A DNA stretch of 64,000 nt, taken from positions 310,001 through 374,000 of the forward strand of contig CAVXEB010000002.1 of assembly GCA_963760735.1 (NCBI GenBank), read 5' to 3'. The DNA is from CF-46 sp963760735. GTDB taxonomy: Bacteria > Chloroflexota > Limnocylindria > Limnocylindrales > CSP1-4. The first letter of the stretch is position 1. Each line of letters begins with the position of its first letter. Under the pieces are notes generated by a model. The model was not told the DNA's origin. It did not search any database and saw only the letters and a list, made by a program, of their open reading frames with translations. Of the stretch, positions 42,398 through 52,909 are shown piece by piece. The translations under genes were made by a program, and so were the position numbers.

Positions 42398-43198
42398 ATG
42401 CAGGGGACGAGCTCGCTGACGATTCGACTGCTGGGACGCCTGGAGGTGCGGGCGGGGGCCACGCCGATCCGGATCGGCGGTCGCCACGCTCAGGCTCTCC
42501 TCGGCCTCCTCGCCATTCGACCCCGCCTGCGGTTGCGCGACACGATCGCCGCCGAGCTGTGGCCGGATCTCGACGGTCCGTCGGCCGCCTCCCTTCGCCA
42601 GGCGCTCTGGCTGATCCGCTCGTCCTTCACCTCGGCCGGCCTCGTTGCCGACGACTGGATCGAGGCGGACCAGGACAGCCTCGGCATCCGCCGCGACATC
42701 CGCCTCGACCTCGACACCGACCTGTTCGACCGGCTCGCGACCGGCACCGCGGAGGACGCCGAGCGCGGGATCGCCCTCTACACCGGCGACCTGCTCGAGG
42801 GCCTCGGACACGAGTGCTTCGCCGCCGAGCGCGAGCGCCTCAGCGACGTCTACGAGGACCTGCTCGCGACGGCCGCCGCGGAGCGGCTCGAGCGGGGCGA
42901 CCTGGTCGGCGCCCGCTGGGCCGCCACCGAGCTCGTCGGGCGCGACCCGCTCCGCGAGGAGGCCCACGCCGTCCTGATCGGGCTCTACGGCTGCGCCGGC
43001 AGCCGATCGCAGATCGTCCGCCAGTACCGCCGCCTCTGCGGGATCCTGCGGTCCGAGCTGTCGGTCACGCCGCTGCCGGAAACCGACGCGACCTACCGGG
43101 CAGCCCTGGCCCGGGCCACGGACCGCTCGCACGAGCGCGTCGCGGAGCTCGGGTACAACCGTCGGACCTTCGGCCCCGCCCTCGTCTCGAGCGCGTAG
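42398..43198 (+). CDS. SARP-type transcriptional regulator (winged helix + BTAD)
   Basis: The 266-residue protein has an N-terminal OmpR-like winged helix (about 8-95; LTIRLLGRLEVRAGATPIRI, AELWPDLDGPSAASLRQALW) and a bacterial transcriptional activator domain of TPR-like helices (about 100-245; YTGDLLEGL, ERLERGDLVGARWAATELV, LIGLYGCAGSRSQIVRQYRR). This is the small SARP architecture without ATPase or sensor extensions. SARPs activate secondary metabolism or development genes in actinobacteria; the targets here are unknown. A conspicuous structured leader precedes it and a strong shared terminator follows. Confidence 0.85.
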   Translation: MQGTSSLTIRLLGRLEVRAGATPIRIGGRHAQALLGLLAIRPRLRLRDTIAAELWPDLDGPSAASLRQALWLIRSSFTSAGLVADDWIEADQDSLGIRRDIRLDLDTDLFDRLATGTAEDAERGIALYTGDLLEGLGHECFAAERERLSDVYEDLLATAAAERLERGDLVGARWAATELVGRDPLREEAHAVLIGLYGCAGSRSQIVRQYRRLCGILRSELSVTPLPETDATYRAALARATDRSHERVAELGYNRRTFGPALVSSA

Positions 43199-43279
43199 CG
43201 CGCTCCCGCGGCGAGCCTACCCGCCGCGAATCCCCCCGGCCTCCGGCGAACCTCCTCCCTGCCGGATGGACCGGAACAT

Positions 43280-43310
43280 CGAACGGCCCCGGCGCTGCCG
43301 GGGCCGTTCG
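43280..43310. terminator. Bidirectional 14-bp hairpin terminator
   Basis: A perfect 14-bp stem (43280-43293 with 43297-43310) around a GCT loop sits between the convergent BTAD regulator (stop 43198) and the subtilase (stop 43340). On the plus strand it is followed by GTTCGT. Its position and symmetry suit termination from both sides. Confidence 0.8.
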
Positions 43311-43339
43311 GTTCGTCCGGTCGGGGACCCCTCCCGGGC

Positions 43340-46300
43340 TCAGTGCTTCTGGAACCGCACGAGGTCGGCCTGCGCCGCCCCGTTCCGATCGTCGAGGGTG
43401 ACGATCATCCAGCCCTTCGGCTTCGCGCCGTCGACGACCCAGACCGGGATCGCCGCGCGCTCGCCGGGAAGGAGCTCGACGAGCTGGCCCGTCGCGATCG
43501 ATGGCTCGAACGCGTCGAACGCGGCCTTGCCGGACACGGCGTCGACGAGGGAGTCGTCCTCCGCCGAGAACGCGGCTGCGCCGTAGCGGAACTGGCCGTG
43601 GGCGGCGGTGAGCCCGATGTCGCTCGCCAGGAGCGGCAGCAGCATCGTCGAGCTGTTCGCCGCCCCGTCCGCGATCCAGGCATCGATCAGGTTGTTGTCC
43701 TTGTCGAAGATGAACGAGGCGGTCGAGCCGTCGAACTCGCCGTTGATGACCGCGCCGAAGTCGAAGCCGACAACGACGAAGTCCGGCTCGGCCGGATCCG
43801 AGATGTAGATGGGGATGTCGAACTCGTTCGAGCTCGACGTCGACCACTTGCCCCAGGTGTTGATCGCGAAGATCAGGGCGGCGTCACCAGGATCCGGATC
43901 GCCGGTCAGGGCCTCGGTGGGGAGGGCCTGGACGCCGACCGCCCGGATGTCGTTCGTGGCGGCCGGACCGCGCACGTCGTGGTGGTCCGACAGGCCCCAG
44001 GCGTAGACGTCGGCGAAGCCGGCGTGGATCCCGGTGTTGCGGATGTTGATCGATCCCTCGCGGAGGGTTCCCGATGTCGTCAGCGGTCCGAGCGAGCCCG
44101 CGGTGACGTTCGAGAGGCCGCGCGGGACCGCGAGATACGGCACGCGGATGGGATAGATGCCGGGCCCCGAGCTGACTGGCGTCGCGACCACCGCACCGCG
44201 GAACGAGTTGACCCCGCCCCACGGCGCGCCACCGAACAGGACGGAGTTGTTCGGCAGGCCCGCGACCCGATCGGCCGACAGCCGGGCGGTCGCGTGGATC
44301 CGGGCGGTGCCGTGCGCAGGAACCCGGATCGAGGACGGGCTGACCCCCACGATCCCCTGGCCCGCGATCGTGTAGCGGATCGCCGAGCCGCTCGTGTTGT
44401 GGAGCGTGATGTCGAGGGTTTCGCTGTAGGCCTGCTTGAGCGGCTCGTAGCCGAACGACAGGCTTGCGGTGCCGTCGGGCGTCGTGGCGTACGCCTTCGT
44501 GTCGACCGCGCGACGGGCCTGGACGGCGCCCGCACCTGCGGTCCGGACGTCGTAGCCGGCGATGCTCGCCGAGCTCGCCGACGCCGTGCCGACGATGGCG
44601 GCCTTGACCGCCAGCGGCTTCCACGTTGGGTGGGCGGCGTGGACGAGCGCGGCGACGCCGGCGACGTGCGGCGAGGCCATCGACGTCCCGGACAGCGTCG
44701 TGCCCTGGTTGCCGCTGCCGACGAGCGTCGAGATGATCGAGTTGCCCGGGGCCGAGACGTCCGGCTTGACGGCGCTGTCGCCGTTGCGGGGGCCGGCGGA
44801 GCTGAAGTCCGTGATGTGCTTGTAGGTCGGATTCGGGATGGTCGCCCCGTTCTTCAGCGTCACCGCCTGTCCGTCGGCTGCGATGATCGCCGCCTTGGAC
44901 CCGCGGCCGACGCCGACCATCGGGATGTTGAAGAGGTCGGGGTTGATGCCGACGAACGTCGGCAACTCGTTCGGGTCGACGATGTCGTCCCGGTTGATGT
45001 CGATGATGCCGGCCGCTCCAGCCTCCTGGGCCGCCGCCCCCTTGTCGACGAATGCGCAGTCGCCGCGCTGGATCGCGACGATCGTGTTCGGCGCGAGGGC
45101 ACCGTAGTCGGCCGCCGCGCAACCGAGACTGACGGCCCCGCCGACGGTCTTGATGACCTTCAGGGTGCCGCTGACCGGCAGCCCCGGGAAGGCGTTCTGG
45201 TTGTTGGCGTTGGTGATGTCGGCTGCGGACGCGAAATCGACGATCGCCCCCGGGAAGGTGGCCAGCGAGTCCTCGGCGGCGACGGAGATCGCCCCGGTAG
45301 CGGACGCGGGCGAACCCGTGATGTACGCGCCCGATCCGCTGTTGCCGGAGGAGGCGACGACGACGACGCCCGATGCGACGAGCTCGTTCGTGGCGACCGA
45401 GCTCGGATCGGTGTTGCGGCCGAAGTCCCTGCCCAGGGACATGTTCACGACGTCGATCGCATCCGCGTGCGTGGCGTTGTACTGGCCGACCCAGTTGAGT
45501 GCGTCCACGACGAGGTCGCTCGAGCCTTCACAGCCGAAGACCTTCAGCGCGACGAGGCCGGCCCGCGGCGCGACGCCCGGGCCGATCGCGAACGGGTTGG
45601 CGTAGGCGGCGCTGGTGTACGGCCCGGGATAGGTCGTCCCGTTCTCCAGGACGCCCTGCCCGGCCGCGGTGCCCGAGACATGCGAGCCGTGCCCGATGCC
45701 GCAGTCGAGCGGATCCGGGTCCGGGGACGGCGTCGGCGAGCCCTCGTCGCCCGTCGCGTCGTAGTCGTTGCCCGCGAAATCCCAGCCGGCGATCACCTTC
45801 GCCGTCGGGAAGGATCCGGCCTCGATCACGGCCGGGTCGTTGGCGGCGTAGGCGGCCGGCGTGCCCGGCCCGCCGAAGTTCGCGTGGGTGTAGTCGATGC
45901 CGCTGTCGATCACCGCGATCGTCTGGCCCTGGCCCGTGACGCCGAGGGACGTCCAGGCGGCCGGCGCGCCGATGAAGGGCACGCTCTCGATGTTCTCGCG
46001 CTTGTACGTCGCGATGCCGTGGACAGCCGTCACGCCGGGGAGTGCCGCGAGCGCCGCGACCCCCTTGCCGGAGATCCGGACCTTGATCCCGTTGTAGGCG
46101 TACTGGTACTGGCCCAGCACGCGGCCGCCCGCCCTGGCGATGCCGCCCTTCAGCGCGTCCTGACGTCCCTTGATCTGCTTCGCCGCGGTGACCTGCCTGG
46201 CCCGGGCCACCGCCCGGCCGCTGGCCGGAGCATCCGCGAGCTCGACCATGACCGTGACGGGCTTGTTCGCCTGGATCGCGGGGCTGATCTGCGGGTCGAT

Positions 46301-46426
46301 CTTCGAGACGTCGAGGCGGGTGAAGTGCCGCTTGGCCGGCGGCGACGCCGCCACGGCGGCCGCCGGCAGGGTGCCGGCGACGATCAAGGCCGCGACCGCG
46401 AGGGTCGCACCCAGCCGACGGTTCAT
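43340..46426 (-). CDS. Secreted subtilisin-like serine protease (S8) with PA domain
   Basis: The 1028-residue protease has a signal peptide (1-26), an I9 propeptide (about 45-145), and an S8 catalytic domain with Asp174 (IAVIDSGIDY), His246 (GHGSHVSGT), Asn in VVVVASSGNSG, and Ser582 (SGTSMASPHVAG). A protease-associated (PA) domain (about 415-530) is inserted between His and Ser. A Fn3-like and further beta-rich C-terminal region (about 640-1028) follows with no visible anchor. It degrades external proteins for nutrition. GGGAGG precedes the ATG, with a 6-bp hairpin (46440-46455) just upstream. The family is vitamin-D-type lactocepin/cucumisin-like. Confidence 0.92.
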   Translation of the reverse strand: MNRRLGATLAVAALIVAGTLPAAAVAASPPAKRHFTRLDVSKIDPQISPAIQANKPVTVMVELADAPASGRAVARARQVTAAKQIKGRQDALKGGIARAGGRVLGQYQYAYNGIKVRISGKGVAALAALPGVTAVHGIATYKRENIESVPFIGAPAAWTSLGVTGQGQTIAVIDSGIDYTHANFGGPGTPAAYAANDPAVIEAGSFPTAKVIAGWDFAGNDYDATGDEGSPTPSPDPDPLDCGIGHGSHVSGTAAGQGVLENGTTYPGPYTSAAYANPFAIGPGVAPRAGLVALKVFGCEGSSDLVVDALNWVGQYNATHADAIDVVNMSLGRDFGRNTDPSSVATNELVASGVVVVASSGNSGSGAYITGSPASATGAISVAAEDSLATFPGAIVDFASAADITNANNQNAFPGLPVSGTLKVIKTVGGAVSLGCAAADYGALAPNTIVAIQRGDCAFVDKGAAAQEAGAAGIIDINRDDIVDPNELPTFVGINPDLFNIPMVGVGRGSKAAIIAADGQAVTLKNGATIPNPTYKHITDFSSAGPRNGDSAVKPDVSAPGNSIISTLVGSGNQGTTLSGTSMASPHVAGVAALVHAAHPTWKPLAVKAAIVGTASASSASIAGYDVRTAGAGAVQARRAVDTKAYATTPDGTASLSFGYEPLKQAYSETLDITLHNTSGSAIRYTIAGQGIVGVSPSSIRVPAHGTARIHATARLSADRVAGLPNNSVLFGGAPWGGVNSFRGAVVATPVSSGPGIYPIRVPYLAVPRGLSNVTAGSLGPLTTSGTLREGSINIRNTGIHAGFADVYAWGLSDHHDVRGPAATNDIRAVGVQALPTEALTGDPDPGDAALIFAINTWGKWSTSSSNEFDIPIYISDPAEPDFVVVGFDFGAVINGEFDGSTASFIFDKDNNLIDAWIADGAANSSTMLLPLLASDIGLTAAHGQFRYGAAAFSAEDDSLVDAVSGKAAFDAFEPSIATGQLVELLPGERAAIPVWVVDGAKPKGWMIVTLDDRNGAAQADLVRFQKH

Positions 46427-46663
46427 GGACCTCCCTTTCAGGCCCTGCGGCCTGTTCCTCCGACCGCGAACCGCCGTCGACCGCGGGACCTCGGCGCGTC
46501 CAGCCGAGGCATGGCGGCAGAACAGGGAACGGGTCCCTGGCCGGCCCTCCCGTGGCCGACCCTCCGCGGGCGAACGTACTCCCGGCCTTCGACTCCGGTC
46601 AAATCCGCGATCTCGCGGGTCGCCGCGATCTGGTGCGCCTCCGCAGCGGGGAAGCTGAACGGG

Positions 46664-47590
46664 TCAGGCGAGCTTGTCGACCAGCTCCTTGACCGCCGCG
46701 GCGGAGGCGTCGAATTCGGCCTGCTCGGCGGCGGTCAGCTCGATCTCGAAGATCCGCTCCAGCCCGCCCCGGCCGAGGACGACGGGCACGCCGACGAACA
46801 GGTCGTGCGTCCCGAACTCGCCGTTCAGGAGCACCGCGCACGGCAGCACCCGCTTCCGGTCGCGAAGGATCGCGTCGACCATCTCGAAGGTCGATGCGGC
46901 CGGGGCGTAGAAGGCAGAGCCGGTCTTCAGGAGCGCGACGACCTCCGCGCCGCCGTTGGCCGTCCGCTCCTCGAGCGCCTTCACCCGCTCGGCCGGGAGA
47001 AGCTCCGTGATCGGCACCCCCGCGACCGTCGAGTAGCGCGACAGCGGGACCATCGTGTCGCCGTGGCCGCCGAGGACGAACGCGTGGGTGTCCTCGACGC
47101 TGACGCCGAGCTCCTCCGCGATGAACGACCGGAACCGGGCCGAGTCGAGCACGCCGGCCATGCCGAGGACGCGTTCACGCGGGAAGCCGGACGCCCGCAT
47201 GGCGACGTGACACATGGCGTCGAGGGGGTTCGTGACGATGATCAGGATCGCGTCGGGGGAGGCCGCCGCGGCCGCCTCGACGACGTCCCGGACGATGCCG
47301 GCATTCGTCGCGAGGAGATCGTCGCGGCTCATCCCGGGCTTGCGGGCGATGCCCGACGTCACGACGACGATGTCGGAGCCCGCGGTGTCGGCGTAGTCGT
47401 TCGTGCCGGTCACCCGGCTGTCGTGGCCGACGACCGGAGCGGCCTCGGCCAGGTCCAGACCCTTGCCCTGGGGCAGGCCCTCGACGATGTCGACGAGGAC
47501 GACGTCGGCGAGACCGGCCTCCGCGATCCGCTGGGCGGTCGTCGCGCCGACGTTGCCGGCGCCGATGACGGTGACCTTGTTCCTGGCCAT
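46664..47590 (-). CDS. mdh: NAD-dependent malate dehydrogenase
   Basis: The 308-residue LDH-like MDH oxidises malate to oxaloacetate. It has GAGNVGATTA (10-19), acidic Asp34 at the end of strand 2 (NAD preference), the substrate-specificity loop IARKPGMSRDD with Arg83 and Arg89, VTNPLDAM, and catalytic His in LGGHGDTMV. The Arg at position 83 in the RKPGMSR loop distinguishes it from lactate dehydrogenases. Length is normal. It runs toward the subtilase gene with a 237-base gap upstream of the latter that shows only short hairpins. Confidence 0.93.
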   Translation of the reverse strand: MARNKVTVIGAGNVGATTAQRIAEAGLADVVLVDIVEGLPQGKGLDLAEAAPVVGHDSRVTGTNDYADTAGSDIVVVTSGIARKPGMSRDDLLATNAGIVRDVVEAAAAASPDAILIIVTNPLDAMCHVAMRASGFPRERVLGMAGVLDSARFRSFIAEELGVSVEDTHAFVLGGHGDTMVPLSRYSTVAGVPITELLPAERVKALEERTANGGAEVVALLKTGSAFYAPAASTFEMVDAILRDRKRVLPCAVLLNGEFGTHDLFVGVPVVLGRGGLERIFEIELTAAEQAEFDASAAAVKELVDKLA

Positions 47591-47772
47591 GGGCGTGTCT
47601 GACCTCGGGTTCGGGAGTCGTGGTCGAAGGCGTCCATTCTACGGAGCCGCGGCAGACGGTCCGTCTCTGCCGTGGACATACGTCGAGTCGCAACGCTCGT
47701 CGCGCGGCGATGGCGATCACCGCCCGCGGATCCGAGGATCACGACAGATCAAGCCACTCAGGGAACTCGCAA

Positions 47773-47925
47773 GTGAACGCCTCCACCACCGCACTCGTCT
47801 TCGTCGGACTGCTGCTGACCGCAATCGGGTTGTTCGTCGCGGGCAGCATCGCCCTGATCGGGCTCGGCGTTGCGAGCCTGTTCGGCGCCGCGCTCTTCCA
47901 GACGATCGCCAGTCGGAGCCACTGA
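47773..47925 (+). CDS. Tiny hydrophobic membrane protein 1
   Basis: A 50-residue protein starting at GTG 47773 with two close hydrophobic stretches (about 7-24 and 26-43, LVFVGLLLTAIGLFVAG and IALIGLGVASLFGAALF). It is nearly all membrane. The next small gene starts two bases after its stop, a spacing that argues for real translation. No family recognised. An imperfect hairpin (near 47651-47679) lies between it and the divergent mdh gene. Confidence 0.5.
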   Translation: MNASTTALVFVGLLLTAIGLFVAGSIALIGLGVASLFGAALFQTIASRSH

Positions 47926-47926
47926 C

Positions 47927-48097
47927 ATGAACCCCATCGACCTCATCAACCTCGCATTCGCCAACGCCCCGTTCGTCGCCCTCGTGGCGCTGCTCGCGAT
48001 CGTCGGCATGATCGGCGCGTTCGTCGCCAAGGCGACACCCGGCGGTATCGAGACGCCCGCGCTCGATCCGACCGGGTACTGGGCCGCAGCGGCCTGA
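47927..48097 (+). CDS. Tiny membrane protein 2
   Basis: A 56-residue protein (MNPIDLINLAFANAPFVALV start) with one helix (about 13-35) and a soluble C-terminus containing KATPGGIETPALDPTGYW. ATG 47927 lies two bases after the previous stop; the preceding gene's end (CGGAGCC) serves as the ribosome site. It is the middle of a three-gene run of small membrane proteins. No family recognised. Confidence 0.55.
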   Translation: MNPIDLINLAFANAPFVALVALLAIVGMIGAFVAKATPGGIETPALDPTGYWAAAA

Positions 48098-48122
48098 CCG
48101 TCGCGACCGGAGTCACACGACC

Positions 48123-48266
48123 ATGCTGACGACGCTGTTCTTCGCGGCCGCGATCGCCGCGCTCCCCGTCGCCCTCGTGCTCGGGAGCCTCGTGCTCCTC
48201 GGGGCGACCGTTGCGACGCTTGCCGACGGCCTGCCGAACGGCCTCGTCCGCCCGAACCCGTCCTGA
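48123..48266 (+). CDS. Tiny membrane protein 3
   Basis: A 47-residue protein (MLTTLFFAAAIAALPVALVL start) with one long hydrophobic segment (about 3-34) and a short GLPNGLVRPNPS tail. It starts 25 bases after the previous small gene, with a weak CCGGAG-like site. Same direction as the two preceding tiny genes and convergent with pckA. No family recognised; it is supported mainly by context. Confidence 0.45.
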   Translation: MLTTLFFAAAIAALPVALVLGSLVLLGATVATLADGLPNGLVRPNPS

Positions 48267-48301
48267 CGCACCGGTCGGGTCGCCGCAGCGTCGAGCGCCG
48301 G

Positions 48302-49954
<1,653 letters not shown>

Positions 49955-50449
49955 GAGCTTCGACTCCTCGGCGCGCAGGCGATCGCTCTCGATCGACCGG
50001 CCGCGCGTAGCTCGGGCGTGGCCCGAGGAAGTCGGCTTCCGCAGTCGTGTCGGGCAGATCGTACCGCACCCGAGCCGCAACCTGTCCGCAACCCAAAGGT
50101 CCCGGAGTCTCCGGGGCGTGTCAGTCACGCCGGCTTCGCGCCTGGACGATGCTGGACAGCGTTGCCGGCTGCGCTGCTCGCTCACGCACCCTGAGGTGCG
50201 CTCACTCCGCTGCTCCCCGCGCCTTGCCAGCGTCGCCCATCCGCGACGATCGCAGACGTTGCCGATATGACGGCCATCGATATTCACGGGGCTCGGGTGG
50301 GCCGACGCAGTCGCTCAGGAGGTCGGAGTCGGGCGGGTGACGCTCGCCTACGCACGACCCGCACCGATCTCGACCTCGAACGGACCGATCGGCGCGCCAA
50401 GGCTACGGGATAACGATGGTGTCGATATCGTCGGGCCGATGGCGCCGGG
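49955..50449. other. Longest gene-free stretch (about 495 bases)
   Basis: No reading frame here has a convincing start or composition. The half next to pckA should hold its promoter and leader. A small hairpin CGCACC-CTGA-GGTGCG lies near 50192-50207 within an imperfect, repeat-like CGCTGCTC/GCTCAC-rich segment (about 50155-50235). A/T-richer patches (GATATGACGGCCATCGATATTCAC at about 50262-50285, TACGGGATAACGATGGTGTCGATATCG near 50403-50430) stand out in this GC-rich context. Nothing else identified. Confidence 0.4.
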
Positions 50450-51673
50450 TCAGGCGCGATCGAGCGCCTGGCGCAGGTCCTCCACGAGGTCATCGACGTT
50501 CTCGATGCCGACGGACAGGCGGACCAGCGCCGGGTCGACCTCGAGATGCGATCCCGCGACCGAGGCATGGGTCATCGTCGCCGGCACCTCGACGAGCGAC
50601 TCGACGCCGCCGAGCGACTCGGCCAGCGTGAAGAGGCGGGTCGACTCGGCAATCGCGATCGCGCGGTCGACCGCGGACCGCTCGGCGCCGGCGCCCGCCC
50701 CGGCACGCGGGATGAACGAGACCATCCCGCCGCCGCTCCGCATCTGGCGACCGTCACCGACCAGCGCCGCGCCGGGGTGCGCGTGCGGCCCCTCGGCCAG
50801 GCCCGGATAGAAGACCCGCTCGATGTCGTCGCGCGTCGTGAGAAACCGGGCGATCGCGGTCGCGTTGGCCACGTGCCGCTCGACGCGCAGGTGGAGCGTC
50901 CGGAGCCCGCGCAGCACGAGGAAGCAGTCGAGCGGCCCGGGCACGCCGCCCATCGCGTTCTGGAGGAACCGGAGCCGCTCGGCGATCGCGTCGACGCGGG
51001 TGACCGCGATCCCGAGGATTGTGTCGGAGTGCCCGCCGAGATACTTCGTCGCGGAGTGGAACACGATGTCGGCGCCGAGCTCGAGTGGGTTCTGGAGCGC
51101 CGGCGAGGCGAACGTGTTGTCGACGACGAGGAGCGGCCGCGCCTCGCCGGACTGTGCGGCTCGCTCGCGGATCGTGCGCGCGGCGGCGGCGATGTCGGTG
51201 ATCTTCAGGTTCGGGTTGGACGGGCTCTCGAACCACACCAGGCGCGTCCGGCCGGTGAGCTGCTCCCAGAGCTGGTCGGGATGGCCGGACAGATCGACGA
51301 ACCGGGCGTCGGCCGCGCCACTCGGCCGATGGACCCGCTCGAGGTAGCGGTACGTCCCGCCGTAGACGTCGTCACCGACGACGATCTCCTCGGTGTTCGA
51401 CGCGAACTGGGCGATCGCGGCCGTCGCCGCCGAGCCGCTCGCGAAGGCGATCCCGTGGGTCCCGCGCTCGAGCGCCGCGACGGCTCGTTCCAGGCGCTCG
51501 CGTGTCGGATTGACGCTTCGCGCGTAGTCGTAGCCGCGGCGCGGACGGTTGACGCCGTCCTGGGCATACGTCGAGGTCTGGTAGATCGGCGGCGACACCG
51601 CGCCGGTGATCTCGTCGGGCTCGGCACCGGCGTGGACCGCGAGCGTCTCGAAGGCGTCGTCGGACGGGGACAT
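50450..51673 (-). CDS. Cystathionine gamma-lyase/gamma-synthase family PLP enzyme
   Basis: The 407-residue Cys/Met-metabolism enzyme has FETLAVHAGAEPDEITGAVS at the start, RSVNPTRERLERAVAALE, the PLP-phosphate segment FASGSAATAAI, Asp in VVDNTFASP, the Schiff-base Lys in FHSATKYLGGHSD and SLGGVESLVEVPATMTHAS at the C-terminus. A cystathionine beta-synthase gene lies 3 kb away, so reverse transsulfuration (cystathionine gamma-lyase) is the favoured role; gamma-synthase or methionine gamma-lyase activity cannot be excluded. ATG 51673 begins the family match. A palindrome at 51725-51742 lies upstream. Confidence 0.88.
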   Translation of the reverse strand: MSPSDDAFETLAVHAGAEPDEITGAVSPPIYQTSTYAQDGVNRPRRGYDYARSVNPTRERLERAVAALERGTHGIAFASGSAATAAIAQFASNTEEIVVGDDVYGGTYRYLERVHRPSGAADARFVDLSGHPDQLWEQLTGRTRLVWFESPSNPNLKITDIAAAARTIRERAAQSGEARPLLVVDNTFASPALQNPLELGADIVFHSATKYLGGHSDTILGIAVTRVDAIAERLRFLQNAMGGVPGPLDCFLVLRGLRTLHLRVERHVANATAIARFLTTRDDIERVFYPGLAEGPHAHPGAALVGDGRQMRSGGGMVSFIPRAGAGAGAERSAVDRAIAIAESTRLFTLAESLGGVESLVEVPATMTHASVAGSHLEVDPALVRLSVGIENVDDLVEDLRQALDRA

Positions 51674-51724
51674 CGGCACAATGATGTCATCCGGCCGCTG
51701 CCGGCCGTCGAAGTAATTCATGCT

Positions 51725-51742
51725 AACGTGCAGGTGCACGTT
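51725..51742. promoter_or_regulatory. Perfect palindromic operator candidate
   Basis: AACGTGCA-GG-TGCACGTT is an 8+2+8 perfect inverted repeat in the 91-base gap between the divergent transsulfuration gene (start 51673) and the UbiA gene (start 51765). It lies 52 and 22 bases from the two starts, where it would overlap core promoter elements. Its size suits a dimeric repressor. The regulator is not identified. Confidence 0.5.
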
Positions 51743-51764
51743 TCCGAAGACCGGAGCTCCCGTC

Positions 51765-52859
51765 ATGGCCACCAATCCCGCCGTCGCTCCGACCCCCACG
51801 TCGGCGGCCGCCACGACCGCTCCGCCGCCCGTCGGTCGTCTTGCGACGTGGCGCTACGTCCTGAACACGGCGAATCTGCCCGAGGGGATGACCCACCCCG
51901 ACGCGATCAGCAAGTGGCTGGTCATCACCCGGGCCGCGGTCTTCTCGATGACGGCCACCTCCGGCCTCATCGGCGCGCTCCTGGCCGTCGGCGCGGCACG
52001 GCTCACGGGCGCGGTCAGCGTCGACTGGCTGCTCCTCGTCCTCGCGGTCGTCGGGTTGGTCGTCGCCCACGCGGCGAACAACATGATCAACGACTACTTC
52101 GACCTGGAGGGCGGTGTCGACACCGACGACTACGTCCGCGCCCTCTACGCCCCGCACCCGATCCTGTCGGGCTGGGTCACGAAGCGCCAGCTGGGCGCGG
52201 CCATCCTGATCGCGAACGGGATCGACCTCGCGATCATGCTCTACCTGACCGCCGTACGCGGGCCGCTCGTCATCGCCTTCGCGCTGGCGGGCCTGTTCAT
52301 CTCGGTCTTCTACGTGGCGCCCCCGATCCGCCTGAAGCATCACGGCCTCGGCGAGCCGGGCGTGTTCATCGTCTGGGGTCCGCTGATGACGGTCGGGACG
52401 TTCTTCGTCGCGACGGGTACGATCCCGGGCTGGGTCTGGATCGCGTCCCTCCCCTACGCGATCCTCGTGACGACGGTCCTGTTCGGCAAGCACATCGACA
52501 AGATCGTCGCCGACACCGCGAAGGGCGTCCGTACGCTCCCGGTCATCCTCGGCGAGCGACGCGCCCGGGCGGTCGCGCGGGCCCTGATGATCGCGTTCTA
52601 CCCGATCGTCATCGGGGCGGCCCTGATCGGCTGGATCGGGCCGTGGATCGCCCTCGTGGTCCTCGGCATCCCGCGGCTCCTGTCCGTGCTGAAGACGTTC
52701 TCGTCGCCACGTCCGGAGGTGGCGCCGCACAGCTACGTCGGCTGGCCGCTGTGGTTCGTCGGCGCCGCGTTCATCCACACGCGGCGAGCGGGCGGTCTGC
52801 TCGTCCTCGGCCTGTTGCTGAACGCCTTCCTGCCGATCCACCTGCCCTGGGTGGCCTAG
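51765..52859 (+). CDS. UbiA-family prenyltransferase (MenA-like)
   Basis: The 364-residue integral membrane protein has about eight or nine helices. It has the first Asp-rich site NNMINDYFDLEGGVDTDD and a counterpart of the second near FGKHIDKIVADTAKGVRTLP. Members transfer polyprenyl chains to aromatic acceptors, as in menaquinone (MenA), ubiquinone or heme O synthesis. The NDYFD motif and GVDTDD resemble MenA, but a homologue acting on another acceptor is possible. The first 60 residues form an Ala/Thr/Pro-rich lead. ATG 51765 is chosen at the start of that lead. Divergent from the transsulfuration gene. Confidence 0.85.
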   Translation: MATNPAVAPTPTSAAATTAPPPVGRLATWRYVLNTANLPEGMTHPDAISKWLVITRAAVFSMTATSGLIGALLAVGAARLTGAVSVDWLLLVLAVVGLVVAHAANNMINDYFDLEGGVDTDDYVRALYAPHPILSGWVTKRQLGAAILIANGIDLAIMLYLTAVRGPLVIAFALAGLFISVFYVAPPIRLKHHGLGEPGVFIVWGPLMTVGTFFVATGTIPGWVWIASLPYAILVTTVLFGKHIDKIVADTAKGVRTLPVILGERRARAVARALMIAFYPIVIGAALIGWIGPWIALVVLGIPRLLSVLKTFSSPRPEVAPHSYVGWPLWFVGAAFIHTRRAGGLLVLGLLLNAFLPIHLPWVA

Positions 52860-52909
52860 CCGCCGAGTCAGACGGCGCCACCTCGACGACGGCGTACCAT
52901 CGCACCAGG

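Noticed and set aside
43343..47602. A continuous 1419-codon open frame on the plus strand opposite the subtilase and malate dehydrogenase genes
   Set aside because: It is antisense to two proteins with complete catalytic motifs, has Arg/Asp/Gly/Val-biased composition typical of high-GC shadow frames, and shows no domain or ribosome site.
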